Shown piece by piece: positions 1-5,234 of a DNA stretch of 5,719 nt (the stretch's first letter is position 1; every line of letters begins with the position of its first letter). The notes beneath the pieces were generated by a model. That model had not been told where the DNA came from. It saw only the letters and a program-made list of their open reading frames with translations, and ran no database searches. The DNA comes from Clostridia bacterium (GTDB lineage Bacteria > Bacillota > Clostridia > Oscillospirales > CAG-272). Made by a program: the position numbers and the translations under genes. The stretch lies in the NCBI GenBank assembly GCA_029010655.1, contig JAQXKW010000111.1:1-5719 (forward strand), in the 5' to 3' direction.

Positions 1-1
1 G

Positions 2-2032
2 GAAGTATCAGTTGATTATTATACCCTGTGCGAGGCGGCGGAGTTTTCCGGCATGAACGGCACCTTTGACAGCCATCTTGCGGAAATGACCGCTCATTGG
101 GACAGCATAATCAGGGATGAATTCAGCTTTACGTCCTTTTCGGACGAGGTAAGCTACAAGGAATACTGCCGCAGTATTATAAAGGATAAAATTAACGGCG
201 ACGGCGCTGTGAACGTATGCTTTGCGGCGGCACGAAAACTGCTTTCCGGAGAGAGCGAGCAGGCGGCTGAACTGACGGCAGAGGCGGCAAAGACGGCGGA
301 GCAGACCCTATCCCGAATAACGGAGCTTTCCGGCGGCACGTATCTTATACTTACCGAAGGCGTGCCCGTGCTGGAGGATAACCTTGACGCGCTTGTAACG
401 CTGAAAAGCTACTCATACATATGCAGAAAAACCGGCAATGAAAAAGGGGCGGCGCAGGCAAACGAAGCCTTGTCCCGTCTGCTTTCGTCCGTGGAGAGCG
501 CAATGGAAAAAACGGCTGACAGTCTCTCCTGCCATTGGACGGCGGCAACAACAAAGGGCAGTGCCGATAATCTGCTGTTTTCCCTGAACGCAGAGGGCTT
601 TTCCTCCGCAAAGGCAATGTGCCGGTGGTATGTATGCGGCAGTATTTTCAACGGAGATGTGTCTTCTGCCCTTAACCATATGGCGGAGGAGGCGTTTAAC
701 CGTGCGGACGGCACAATTGCCGACTGCCTTGCAGCCTCGGTCGTTTCGGAAACTGAGAGCGGCGGCGTTTTCATAGGCAGGGGGCTTTCTGCGTCACAGC
801 TTTACGACGGCGCAGAGATTTCCTTTGAGAATTATAAGCTGTCGGACGGAAATACCGTCGGTGCAAAAATCAGCGTTTCGGGAAACGAGATTACCGTAAC
901 TCTTAATTTCCAGAAGCCTGCGGCGGTGTCCGTTGGACTTCCCGTTTGCAGAGGGAATATCGAATATGCGTCCTGCGGCTTTGATTACAGCACGGGTATT
1001 GTAACCGCTCCCGCCGGAATGTCGGTGATAACCGTGCGGCTTGTAACCGACACGGAAACGGTGATAAACGAGAACAAGGCGGATTGTGTGCTTGAGTCCG
1101 CCATATTCAGAGCCTCGGAGAAAAGCGCTGAGGGGTGTACCACGGTTTCCTCTGAAATTTTCGACGAAGCATATGATAACGCTCTGTCTGCAAGAGTGGG
1201 CACGGCGGAGGTCAAAACTACTGCGGCACAGGATTTGGACGACGCAGTCGGCAAGCTTTCCAAAATGACGGCAGAGTATTCGTTCTCCCTGTCGGACGGG
1301 GAGCGTGCGGGCGAGCTTTCACGGGACATGATAATGCAGAAATTTACCGTTTCGTCGGAAGGCGTGCTTGACAGGGTGTTTTTAGGCGGCGAATATAAGG
1401 ACGGCGTTTTTGCGGCGGTTTATACCTTGCGCCGTGACGGATATACCACCGACCGCATGATAGGAGAAACAGACGGCGAGCGATGTGACGGCGGAATTCT
1501 GTTTGATTTTGAGGCGGAAGTGGAAAAGGACACGGAATACGTGCTCTGCGTGTTTAACGAGAGGTCGGACGTGCGGCTCCGTGTGCTTTTGTCGGACATA
1601 GACGATACGGGGCTTTACGTGCGTGAGTCGGGGGCGGATAAGGTATACAGAGCCTCCTGCCTGGATGCGGAATTTACGGTTATTCAGGCTGACCGCACCG
1701 AGCTTGATACGTTTTACAACAAATGCGTTGACACGGACACCAAGGGATATACGAAGGAATCCGTGAAAAACCTCAATTCTGCCATGAAAGAGGCAAAGGA
1801 GGTGCTTTGCACTCCCTCCGTCACAAAGGAGAAGGCAAAAACCGTGTTTGAAAACTTAAAGGGCGCATTCAGCAGACTTGAAACCTATGCCAGCGACGAC
1901 AAGAACGTGGATTCTCCTGTGATGCTGGCGGTGCTTATAGGAGCATCGGTTGCGGTACTGGCGATAGTGGCAACTACTGTTATAGTTGCGAATGTTCGCA
2001 GGAACAAGAAAGATAAAGAACTTTTGAAATGA
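2..2032 (+). CDS. C-terminal part of a large membrane-anchored surface protein, possibly glycan-active (5' end outside window)
   Basis: The frame is open from base 2, so the ATG at 53 is probably internal and the gene is truncated by the window edge. Numbering from that Met, residues about 109-160 (LEDNLDALVTLKSYSYI onward) form paired amphipathic helices like those in alpha/alpha-toroid glycan-active enzymes. Residues about 265-331 look like a beta-sandwich, about 340-420 are helical, and about 425-545 are again beta-rich. Residues about 545-612 resemble a FIVAR-type helical module (LDTFYNKC...YTKESVKNLNSAMKEAKEVL). Residues about 623-648 are a hydrophobic membrane segment followed by a basic tail (RRNKKDKELLK); there is no LPXTG motif. 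I infer an extracellular protein held by a C-terminal anchor and possibly acting on polysaccharides. No catalytic residue or specific enzyme family can be named, and the N-terminal catalytic and signal regions would lie upstream. A terminator follows directly, so this is the last gene of its unit. Confidence 0.8.
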   Translation, partial: EVSVDYYTLCEAAEFSGMNGTFDSHLAEMTAHWDSIIRDEFSFTSFSDEVSYKEYCRSIIKDKINGDGAVNVCFAAARKLLSGESEQAAELTAEAAKTAEQTLSRITELSGGTYLILTEGVPVLEDNLDALVTLKSYSYICRKTGNEKGAAQANEALSRLLSSVESAMEKTADSLSCHWTAATTKGSADNLLFSLNAEGFSSAKAMCRWYVCGSIFNGDVSSALNHMAEEAFNRADGTIADCLAASVVSETESGGVFIGRGLSASQLYDGAEISFENYKLSDGNTVGAKISVSGNEITVTLNFQKPAAVSVGLPVCRGNIEYASCGFDYSTGIVTAPAGMSVITVRLVTDTETVINENKADCVLESAIFRASEKSAEGCTTVSSEIFDEAYDNALSARVGTAEVKTTAAQDLDDAVGKLSKMTAEYSFSLSDGERAGELSRDMIMQKFTVSSEGVLDRVFLGGEYKDGVFAAVYTLRRDGYTTDRMIGETDGERCDGGILFDFEAEVEKDTEYVLCVFNERSDVRLRVLLSDIDDTGLYVRESGADKVYRASCLDAEFTVIQADRTELDTFYNKCVDTDTKGYTKESVKNLNSAMKEAKEVLCTPSVTKEKAKTVFENLKGAFSRLETYASDDKNVDSPVMLAVLIGASVAVLAIVATTVIVANVRRNKKDKELLK

Positions 2033-2037
2033 ACCGT

Positions 2038-2064
2038 AAAAGGGAGCAAACATGCTCCCTTTTT
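2038..2064 (+). terminator. Rho-independent terminator after the surface-protein gene
   Basis: AGGGAGCA (2041-2048) pairs perfectly with TGCTCCCT (2053-2060) around an AACA tetraloop. The stem is preceded by an A run and followed by a T run ending at 2064, so A-U pairs can extend it. It begins 6 bases after the stop codon at 2030-2032. This is a textbook intrinsic terminator, and it separates the surface-protein unit from the Nudix gene. Confidence 0.93.
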
Positions 2065-2075
2065 GTAATAAATAC

Positions 2076-2104
2076 TACACAAATCATAAAAAAGATGTTA
2101 TAAT
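2076..2104 (+). promoter_or_regulatory. Sigma-A-type promoter for the Nudix gene
   Basis: A perfect -10 box TATAAT (2099-2104) lies 17 bp downstream of TACACA (2076-2081), which matches four of six bases of the TTGACA consensus. The surrounding DNA is AT-rich and lies just after the terminator, so a new transcript starting near 2111 with a leader of about 60 nt is expected. The -35 box is imperfect. No operator is obvious. Confidence 0.72.
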
Positions 2105-2173
2105 GGAATAAACAGGCTATTGTTGTAGCTGACACCCCATATGAAGCAGTTTTTAACAGTATAAGGAGTAATT

Positions 2174-2632
2174 ATGGCACACAGAACGGAAAATGTTGTA
2201 CTTACAAACATGTGCATGGTATACGACGGAGACAAAATTCTTGTTCAGGACAGAAAAGATCCCGGTTGGCAGGGCATAGCCTTTCCCGGCGGACATATTG
2301 AGAAGGGGGAGTCAATCGTCGATTCAGTTATCCGGGAGGTATACGAGGAAACGGGACTGAAAATCGAAAATGTGCGTATTTGCGGTGTAAGTCAATGGAC
2401 TGCCAAGGATAATTCGTACAGATACATAGTGTTTTTCTTCAAGACAAACTGCTTTTCAGGTGAGCTCCGCCCGTCGGAGGAGGGGGAAGTGTTCTGGATC
2501 GACAGAAAGGATCTGAGCAAACACAAGCTTGCAGGTAATTTTGAAAGAAAGCTCGAGGTTTTTGAGGACGATTCGGTTTCCGAGAATTTCTATTGGTTTG
2601 AAGAAGGTCAATGGAAGTTTGAAAATAAATGA
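2174..2632 (+). CDS. Nudix hydrolase, MutT/MutX-like (probable 8-oxo-dGTP diphosphatase)
   Basis: This 152-residue protein is full length for a single-domain Nudix enzyme. The Nudix box is complete: G40-x5-E46-x7-R54-E55-V56-x-E58-E59-x-G61-L62. The glutamates of this motif bind the divalent metal that hydrolyses nucleoside diphosphates linked to another group. The N-terminus (VVLTNMCMVYDGDKILVQDR) and the stretch DPGWQGIAFPGGH resemble the streptococcal/clostridial MutX group, annotated as removing 8-oxo-dGTP from the nucleotide pool. That substrate is inferred from family resemblance only, and Nudix specificity is hard to predict. The start is firm: AAGGAG at 2163-2168 is 5 nt from the ATG, and a promoter lies about 70 bp upstream. 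It appears to be the first gene of its transcript; whether transcription continues into fchA across the 158-bp gap is unclear. Confidence 0.93.
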   Translation: MAHRTENVVLTNMCMVYDGDKILVQDRKDPGWQGIAFPGGHIEKGESIVDSVIREVYEETGLKIENVRICGVSQWTAKDNSYRYIVFFFKTNCFSGELRPSEEGEVFWIDRKDLSKHKLAGNFERKLEVFEDDSVSENFYWFEEGQWKFENK

Positions 2633-2716
2633 GGGCGTATGCCCGAAAAGGCAGGGAGGCTGTGAAAGCAATGCCCTTGACGCTCTCCTCCGCACCCGCC
2701 GCTTTTCAGAAAGCGG
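2633..2716 (+). other. GC-rich, hairpin-forming intergenic stretch after the Nudix gene
   Basis: It starts immediately after the Nudix stop with GGGC-GTAT-GCCC (2633-2644). A possible longer-range pair GGAGG (2655-2659) with CCTCC (2687-2691) follows, and it ends with a clean 7-bp hairpin CCGCTTT-TCAG-AAAGCGG (2699-2716). No T run follows the last stem, so it is not a standard intrinsic terminator. Base composition differs from the AT-rich DNA at 2717-2790. It could be a small structured RNA, an mRNA-stabilising 3' structure or a relic of an intergenic repeat. No second copy is present in this window. Confidence 0.3.
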
Positions 2717-2778
2717 ACAATAAATTTCAAAAGAGATATTAGCTTATTCGGCGTTTATAAAAAGTAACTGCGACAAGG

Positions 2779-2784
2779 AAAGGA
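2779..2784 (+). promoter_or_regulatory. Ribosome binding site fixing the fchA start
   Basis: AAAGGA ends 6 nt before the ATG at 2791. The preceding AT-rich stretch contains TATAAA (2756-2761), a possible -10 box, but I see no convincing -35 box at the right distance, so I do not call a separate promoter for fchA. Confidence 0.6.
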
Positions 2785-2790
2785 TATTAT

Positions 2791-3405
2791 ATGACACTTC
2801 GGGAAACTACCGTAACGGAATTTACAGAGCTTATTGCAAGCACCGCACCGGCGCCCGGCGGCGGCGGCGCTTCTGCCGCCGTGGCGGCTGTGGGCATTGC
2901 CCTCGGCGACATGGTGGGAGAGCTTACCGTGGGCAAGAAAAAGTATGCGGACGTTGAGGAAGATATAAAGGCTCTCATGGCAAGGGCGCAGGAACTGCGT
3001 GTGCGCTTGCTTTTGCTGATTGACGAGGACGATGAGAATTTCACCCCTCTGTCACGGGCGTACGGTATACCCAAGGACGCACCGGGCAGAGACGAGGAGA
3101 TGGAAAAGTGCCTTCGCCTTGCCGCAAAAGCGCCGCTTGAGATTTTCGATATATGCTGTGAGACAATAGAAATACAGAACGAATTTGCCCACAAGGGGTC
3201 AAAGCTGATGATTTCCGACGCCGCAACAGGCGTGGAGTTTGCACGGGCGGCTCTGTACGGTGCGGCGGTAAACGTAAAGGTCAACACGGCGCTTATGAAG
3301 GACAGGGAATATGCTGAAAAGCTGAATTCCCGGATTGATGAAAGGCTTTTCAAATATTCAAGCCTTGCAGACGAAATATTCCGATTTGTATACGACAGAT
3401 TTTGA
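2791..3405 (+). CDS. fchA: Cyclodeaminase/cyclohydrolase-family protein, probable methenyl-THF cyclohydrolase
   Basis: This 204-residue soluble, mostly helical protein belongs to the FTCD_C family (the cyclodeaminase domain of formiminotransferase-cyclodeaminase, and stand-alone FchA). Evidence is the N-terminal glycine-rich signature APAPGGGGASAA (residues 19-30), the helix containing the DEDDENF segment (78-84), the SDAATG motif (142-147) and the NVKVN segment (161-165). Length is typical of the stand-alone form. Family members either deaminate 5-formimino-THF or hydrolyse 5,10-methenyl-THF to 10-formyl-THF. No formiminotransferase or histidine-degradation gene is nearby, while folD lies 163 bp downstream and lacks its own cyclohydrolase lysine. 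I therefore favour the cyclohydrolase role in folate one-carbon metabolism. The start is supported by AAAGGA at 2779-2784. The glycine codons make a GC-rich palindromic DNA stretch near 2855-2890, explained by the coding sequence. Confidence 0.9.
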   Translation: MTLRETTVTEFTELIASTAPAPGGGGASAAVAAVGIALGDMVGELTVGKKKYADVEEDIKALMARAQELRVRLLLLIDEDDENFTPLSRAYGIPKDAPGRDEEMEKCLRLAAKAPLEIFDICCETIEIQNEFAHKGSKLMISDAATGVEFARAALYGAAVNVKVNTALMKDREYAEKLNSRIDERLFKYSSLADEIFRFVYDRF

Positions 3406-3412
3406 GAGGATA

Positions 3413-3459
3413 GCGTGAAAATTACGTTGATTCAAATCCTTCGTGCAGTTATTTCACGC
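3413..3459 (+). promoter_or_regulatory. Hairpin I of leader copy A
   Basis: The outer stem is GCGTGAAA (3413-3420) with TTTCACGC (3452-3459), 8 bp. The middle stem is TACG (3423-3426) with CGTG (3442-3445), including one U-G pair. The inner stem is GAT (3429-3431) with ATC (3436-3438) around a TCAA loop. Copy B preserves all three stems, replacing the U-G pair by U-A and the closing T-A pair of the inner stem by C-G. All six differences between copies in this hairpin keep pairing or fall in loops. Confidence 0.75.
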
Positions 3460-3461
3460 CC

Positions 3462-3523
3462 AAATTCTCCTTAAATGAGGGACCCAACCCATTTTTGTTT
3501 CCTTCGGAAACACAGGAGAATTT
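3462..3523 (+). promoter_or_regulatory. Hairpin II of leader copy A, with SD/anti-SD-like arms
   Basis: AAATTCTCCT (3462-3471) is the perfect 10-bp complement of AGGAGAATTT (3514-3523). Inside is GTTTCC-TTC-GGAAAC (3497-3511), a 6-bp stem with a three-base loop, and GGGACCCAACCC followed by a T run (3479-3496). The right arm looks like a Shine-Dalgarno sequence and the left arm like its complement. Both arms are unchanged in copy B, so base changes give no test of this stem. Confidence 0.65.
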
Positions 3524-3537
3524 CATAACAATTTGTG

Positions 3538-3554
3538 CCGCCGCAGGGCGGCGG
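3538..3554 (+). promoter_or_regulatory. Hairpin III of leader copy A, next to the folD ribosome binding site
   Basis: CCGCCGC-AGG-GCGGCGG is a 7-bp all-GC stem ending 3 nt before the GGAGA Shine-Dalgarno (3558-3562) and 14 nt before the folD ATG. The only difference from copy B within it is in the loop (AGG to AGA). A stem this stable so close to the ribosome binding site could affect initiation. Confidence 0.7.
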
Positions 3555-3568
3555 AATGGAGACCAGCT

Positions 3569-4426
3569 ATGGCTGAACTGCTTAAAGGTGCGGCGGTTGC
3601 CGCCGCAATTAACGAAAAACTGACGGAGAGGGTAAAGGCTCTCGGAGAAAAAGGTGTCACACCCACCCTTGCCATACTTCGGGTAGGCGAAAGGGAGGAC
3701 GATCTCTCCTACGAGAGAGGAGCCGTCAAACGCTGTTCTCAGGTGGGCGTGGAGGTTAAAAAAGTCGTGCTCCCCGAGGACGTGGACGAAAAAACCTTTT
3801 TTGCCGCCCTTGATGAGCTGAATCGGGACGGCGGCGTTCACGGAATACTTATGTTCCGCCCTCTGCCCAAGCACATCGACGGGGAAAAGGCGAGAAAAAT
3901 GCTTTGCCCCGAAAAGGACGTGGACGGCTGTACGGATATGTCCCTGGCGGGAGTGTTCGCAAATTCAAGTCTTGGCTTTGCACCCTGCACCGCACAGGCG
4001 GCAATGGAAATACTTCACTATTACGGAATAGACGTTAAGGGCAAAAAAGCGGCAGTTGTGGGCAGAAGCCTTGTTATAGGCCGCCCCGTTGCAATGATGC
4101 TTATGCACGAAAACGCCACGGTAACTGTTTGCCATACGAAAACGGAGGATATTCCCTCAGTTACACGGGAGGCGGATATAATAATCGCCGCCGCAGGCGT
4201 TATGGAAATGATAGGAGCGGAATATGTAAGACCGGGACAAACGGTTATTGACGTGGGAATTTCATGGAACGAGGAAAAAGGCAAGCTCTGCGGAGACGTA
4301 AAGTTTGAGGAGGCGGAGCCGATAGTTTCCGCAATAACCCCCGTGCCCGGCGGAGTGGGCGCCGTTACAACAAGCGTGCTTGTCTCCCATGTGGTAGACG
4401 CGGCGGAGAGAGATAGCCTTCGGTAA
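3569..4426 (+). CDS. folD: FolD-family methylene-THF dehydrogenase, cyclohydrolase site apparently lost
   Basis: This 285-residue cytosolic enzyme is normal in length for FolD. Recognisable parts are the N-terminal catalytic domain with RVGEREDDLSYERGAVKRC (residues 38-56), GILMFRPLP (92-100), PEKDVDG (114-120), PCTAQAAMEIL (139-149), the Rossmann dinucleotide site VVGRSLVIGRP (163-173) and TPVPGGVGAVT (257-267). Tyr48 and Asp119 match Tyr52 and Asp125 of the human enzyme. The lysine equivalent to human Lys56 is Ala52, and the glutamine equivalent to Gln100 is Phe96. That lysine is established as essential for cyclohydrolase but not for dehydrogenase activity, so I infer oxidation of 5,10-methylene-THF to methenyl-THF only, with FchA completing the pathway. 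Start choice: ATG with GGAGA (3558-3562) 6 nt upstream. An in-frame TTG at 3533 would begin inside the repeated leader and is rejected. Confidence 0.93.
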   Translation: MAELLKGAAVAAAINEKLTERVKALGEKGVTPTLAILRVGEREDDLSYERGAVKRCSQVGVEVKKVVLPEDVDEKTFFAALDELNRDGGVHGILMFRPLPKHIDGEKARKMLCPEKDVDGCTDMSLAGVFANSSLGFAPCTAQAAMEILHYYGIDVKGKKAAVVGRSLVIGRPVAMMLMHENATVTVCHTKTEDIPSVTREADIIIAAAGVMEMIGAEYVRPGQTVIDVGISWNEEKGKLCGDVKFEEAEPIVSAITPVPGGVGAVTTSVLVSHVVDAAERDSLR

Positions 4427-4482
4427 TCATATAAATGAAACACCTTGTATATGCAGACGGCAGTATAAACGGGGAAAATAAT

Positions 4483-5052
4483 ATGGAACAGAAAGACCTT
4501 TTGGATATATTACATACGGCGGAACGCCTGAAGGACACCACAAGACATTCCTATACCTCGGGCGGCAGGCACGAAAGCGTTGCCGAGCACTCATGGCGGC
4601 TGTCTCTCATGGCGTTTCTTATAAAGGATGAGTATCCGGGCCTTGATATGGACAAGGTCATAAAAATGTGCCTTATCCACGATTTGGGGGAGGCGTTTAC
4701 GGGGGATATTCCCGCTTTTATAAAAACCGACTCCGATGTGAGGCGGGAGGAAATGCTTCTTTCCTCCTGGGTGGAGTCTCTCCCCGAAAAGCTGTCGGCT
4801 GAAATGCACTCTCTCTATTCCGAAATGGACGCTCTTGAAACCGATGAAGCGAAGCTGTATAAGTCGCTTGACAAGCTCGAAGCGTTAATTCAGCACAATG
4901 AAGCGGACATTTCCACATGGTCCGACAACGAGTACGAGCTGAATTTTATTTACGGAGCCGAAAACTGCCGATTTTCCGAATATACGGAGAAATTCAGGGC
5001 TGTTGTCAACGAAGAATGCCGTGAAAAAATCCGCAGGGAAAAGGCGCAGTAA
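4483..5052 (+). CDS. HD-domain metal-dependent phosphohydrolase, YfbR/HDDC2-like (possible 5'-deoxynucleotidase)
   Basis: This is a 189-residue soluble helical protein. HD-superfamily metal ligands are visible: H36 (ESVAEHSWR), H66-D67 (CLIHDLGEAFTGDIP) and D130 (KLYKSLDKLEAL). E70 matches the position of the catalytic glutamate in E. coli YfbR. The arrangement fits the YfbR/HDDC2 group, whose characterised members remove phosphate from deoxyribonucleoside 5'-monophosphates; the exact substrate here is unknown. I chose the ATG at 4483 because GGGGA (4471-4475) is 7 nt upstream and family similarity begins there. The in-frame ATG at 4435, adding 16 residues, has no ribosome binding site. It lies 56 bp after folD with no terminator between, so co-transcription with folD is likely. 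No terminator is evident after it either, before leader copy B. Confidence 0.88.
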   Translation: MEQKDLLDILHTAERLKDTTRHSYTSGGRHESVAEHSWRLSLMAFLIKDEYPGLDMDKVIKMCLIHDLGEAFTGDIPAFIKTDSDVRREEMLLSSWVESLPEKLSAEMHSLYSEMDALETDEAKLYKSLDKLEALIQHNEADISTWSDNEYELNFIYGAENCRFSEYTEKFRAVVNEECREKIRREKAQ

Positions 5053-5076
5053 CCTATTTTCCACACTCCCGGAGGA

Positions 5077-5229
5077 ATAGCGTGAAAATTACGCTGACCC
5101 AAGTCCTTCGTACAGTCATTTCACGCCCAAATTCTCCTTAAAAACGGGACCCAACCCATTTTTGTTTCCTTCGGAAACACAGGAGAATTTCACAACAACT
5201 TGTACCGCCGCAGAGCGGCGGAATGGAGA
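5077..5229 (+). repeat. 153-bp structured leader/repeat, copy B (upstream of response regulator)
   Basis: This is the second copy of 3410-3562. Hairpin I is at 5080-5126: GCGTGAAA/TTTCACGC, then TACG/CGTA, then GAC-CCAA-GTC. Hairpin II is AAATTCTCCT (5129-5138) with AGGAGAATTT (5181-5190), with a nested hairpin at 5164-5178. Hairpin III is CCGCCGC-AGA-GCGGCGG (5205-5221). It ends with GGAGA (5225-5229), the ribosome binding site of the response regulator. Sequence similarity stops there in both copies, so the element abuts but does not include the coding regions. It begins about 20 bp after the HD-gene stop. Confidence 0.9.
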
Positions 5230-5234
5230 TTAAT

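Larger units (their letters stand above)
3410..3562 (+). repeat. 153-bp structured leader/repeat, copy A (upstream of folD)
   Basis: This is nearly identical to 5077-5229, at a constant offset of 1667 bases with no indels and 13 substitutions (about 91.5% identity by hand alignment). Similarity extends weakly through GAGGA at 3406-3410. It holds three hairpins: I at 3413-3459, II at 3462-3523 with a nested hairpin at 3497-3511, and III at 3538-3554. It ends with the GGAGA Shine-Dalgarno (3558-3562) of folD. It starts just after the fchA stop and fills the gap to folD. It has no terminal inverted repeats and encodes no convincing protein. I do not recognise it as a known riboswitch: it lacks the core motifs I would expect of the THF or ZTP aptamers. 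It is either a cis-acting leader RNA or a structured intergenic repeat. Confidence 0.9.

Noticed and set aside
2529..2723. 64-residue + strand frame overlapping the end of the Nudix gene
   Set aside because: It overlaps the Nudix gene out of frame, has no ribosome binding site and reads through the hairpin-rich gap; no domain is recognisable.
2855..2890. GC-rich palindromic stretch in fchA
   Set aside because: It encodes the conserved GGGGASAAVAA motif; the symmetry follows from glycine and alanine codons.
3427..3455. Possible promoter (TTGATT with a TATTTC-like -10) within leader copy A
   Set aside because: The -10 match is poor and copy B changes the -35 hexamer to CTGACC, while the hairpin explains the same bases better.
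3479..3496. Weak intrinsic terminator (GGG...CCC followed by a T run) inside the leader
   Set aside because: The stem would be only 3 bp and lies within the stronger hairpin II; the T run is short and is followed at once by another hairpin.
3410..3562. THF or ZTP (pfl) riboswitch upstream of folD
   Set aside because: Both are associated with folate/one-carbon genes, but the conserved core motifs I would expect are not visible, and the same element precedes a response regulator gene.
3533..3568. In-frame TTG giving FolD 12 extra N-terminal residues
   Set aside because: It lies inside the repeated leader and would translate hairpin III. The ATG at 3569 has a well-placed GGAGA, and FolD similarity starts there. 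In copy B the equivalent TTG (5200) frame ends at a TGA overlapping the regulator ATG, so the frame is not conserved as an extension.
3449..3874. Long minus-strand frames opposite the leaders and genes (also 5138-5515, 2787-3353, 4021-4443)
   Set aside because: They lie antisense to well-supported genes, show no recognisable domains and two of them run through the structured repeats.
4435..4482. Upstream ATG start for the HD-domain protein
   Set aside because: There is no ribosome binding site near 4435, and the extra 16 residues do not fit the family start; 4483 has GGGGA at proper spacing.
3410..5229. Copies A and B as ends of a composite mobile element carrying folD and the HD gene
   Set aside because: The copies are direct, have no terminal inverted repeats, target duplications or transposase, and enclose only housekeeping-type genes.
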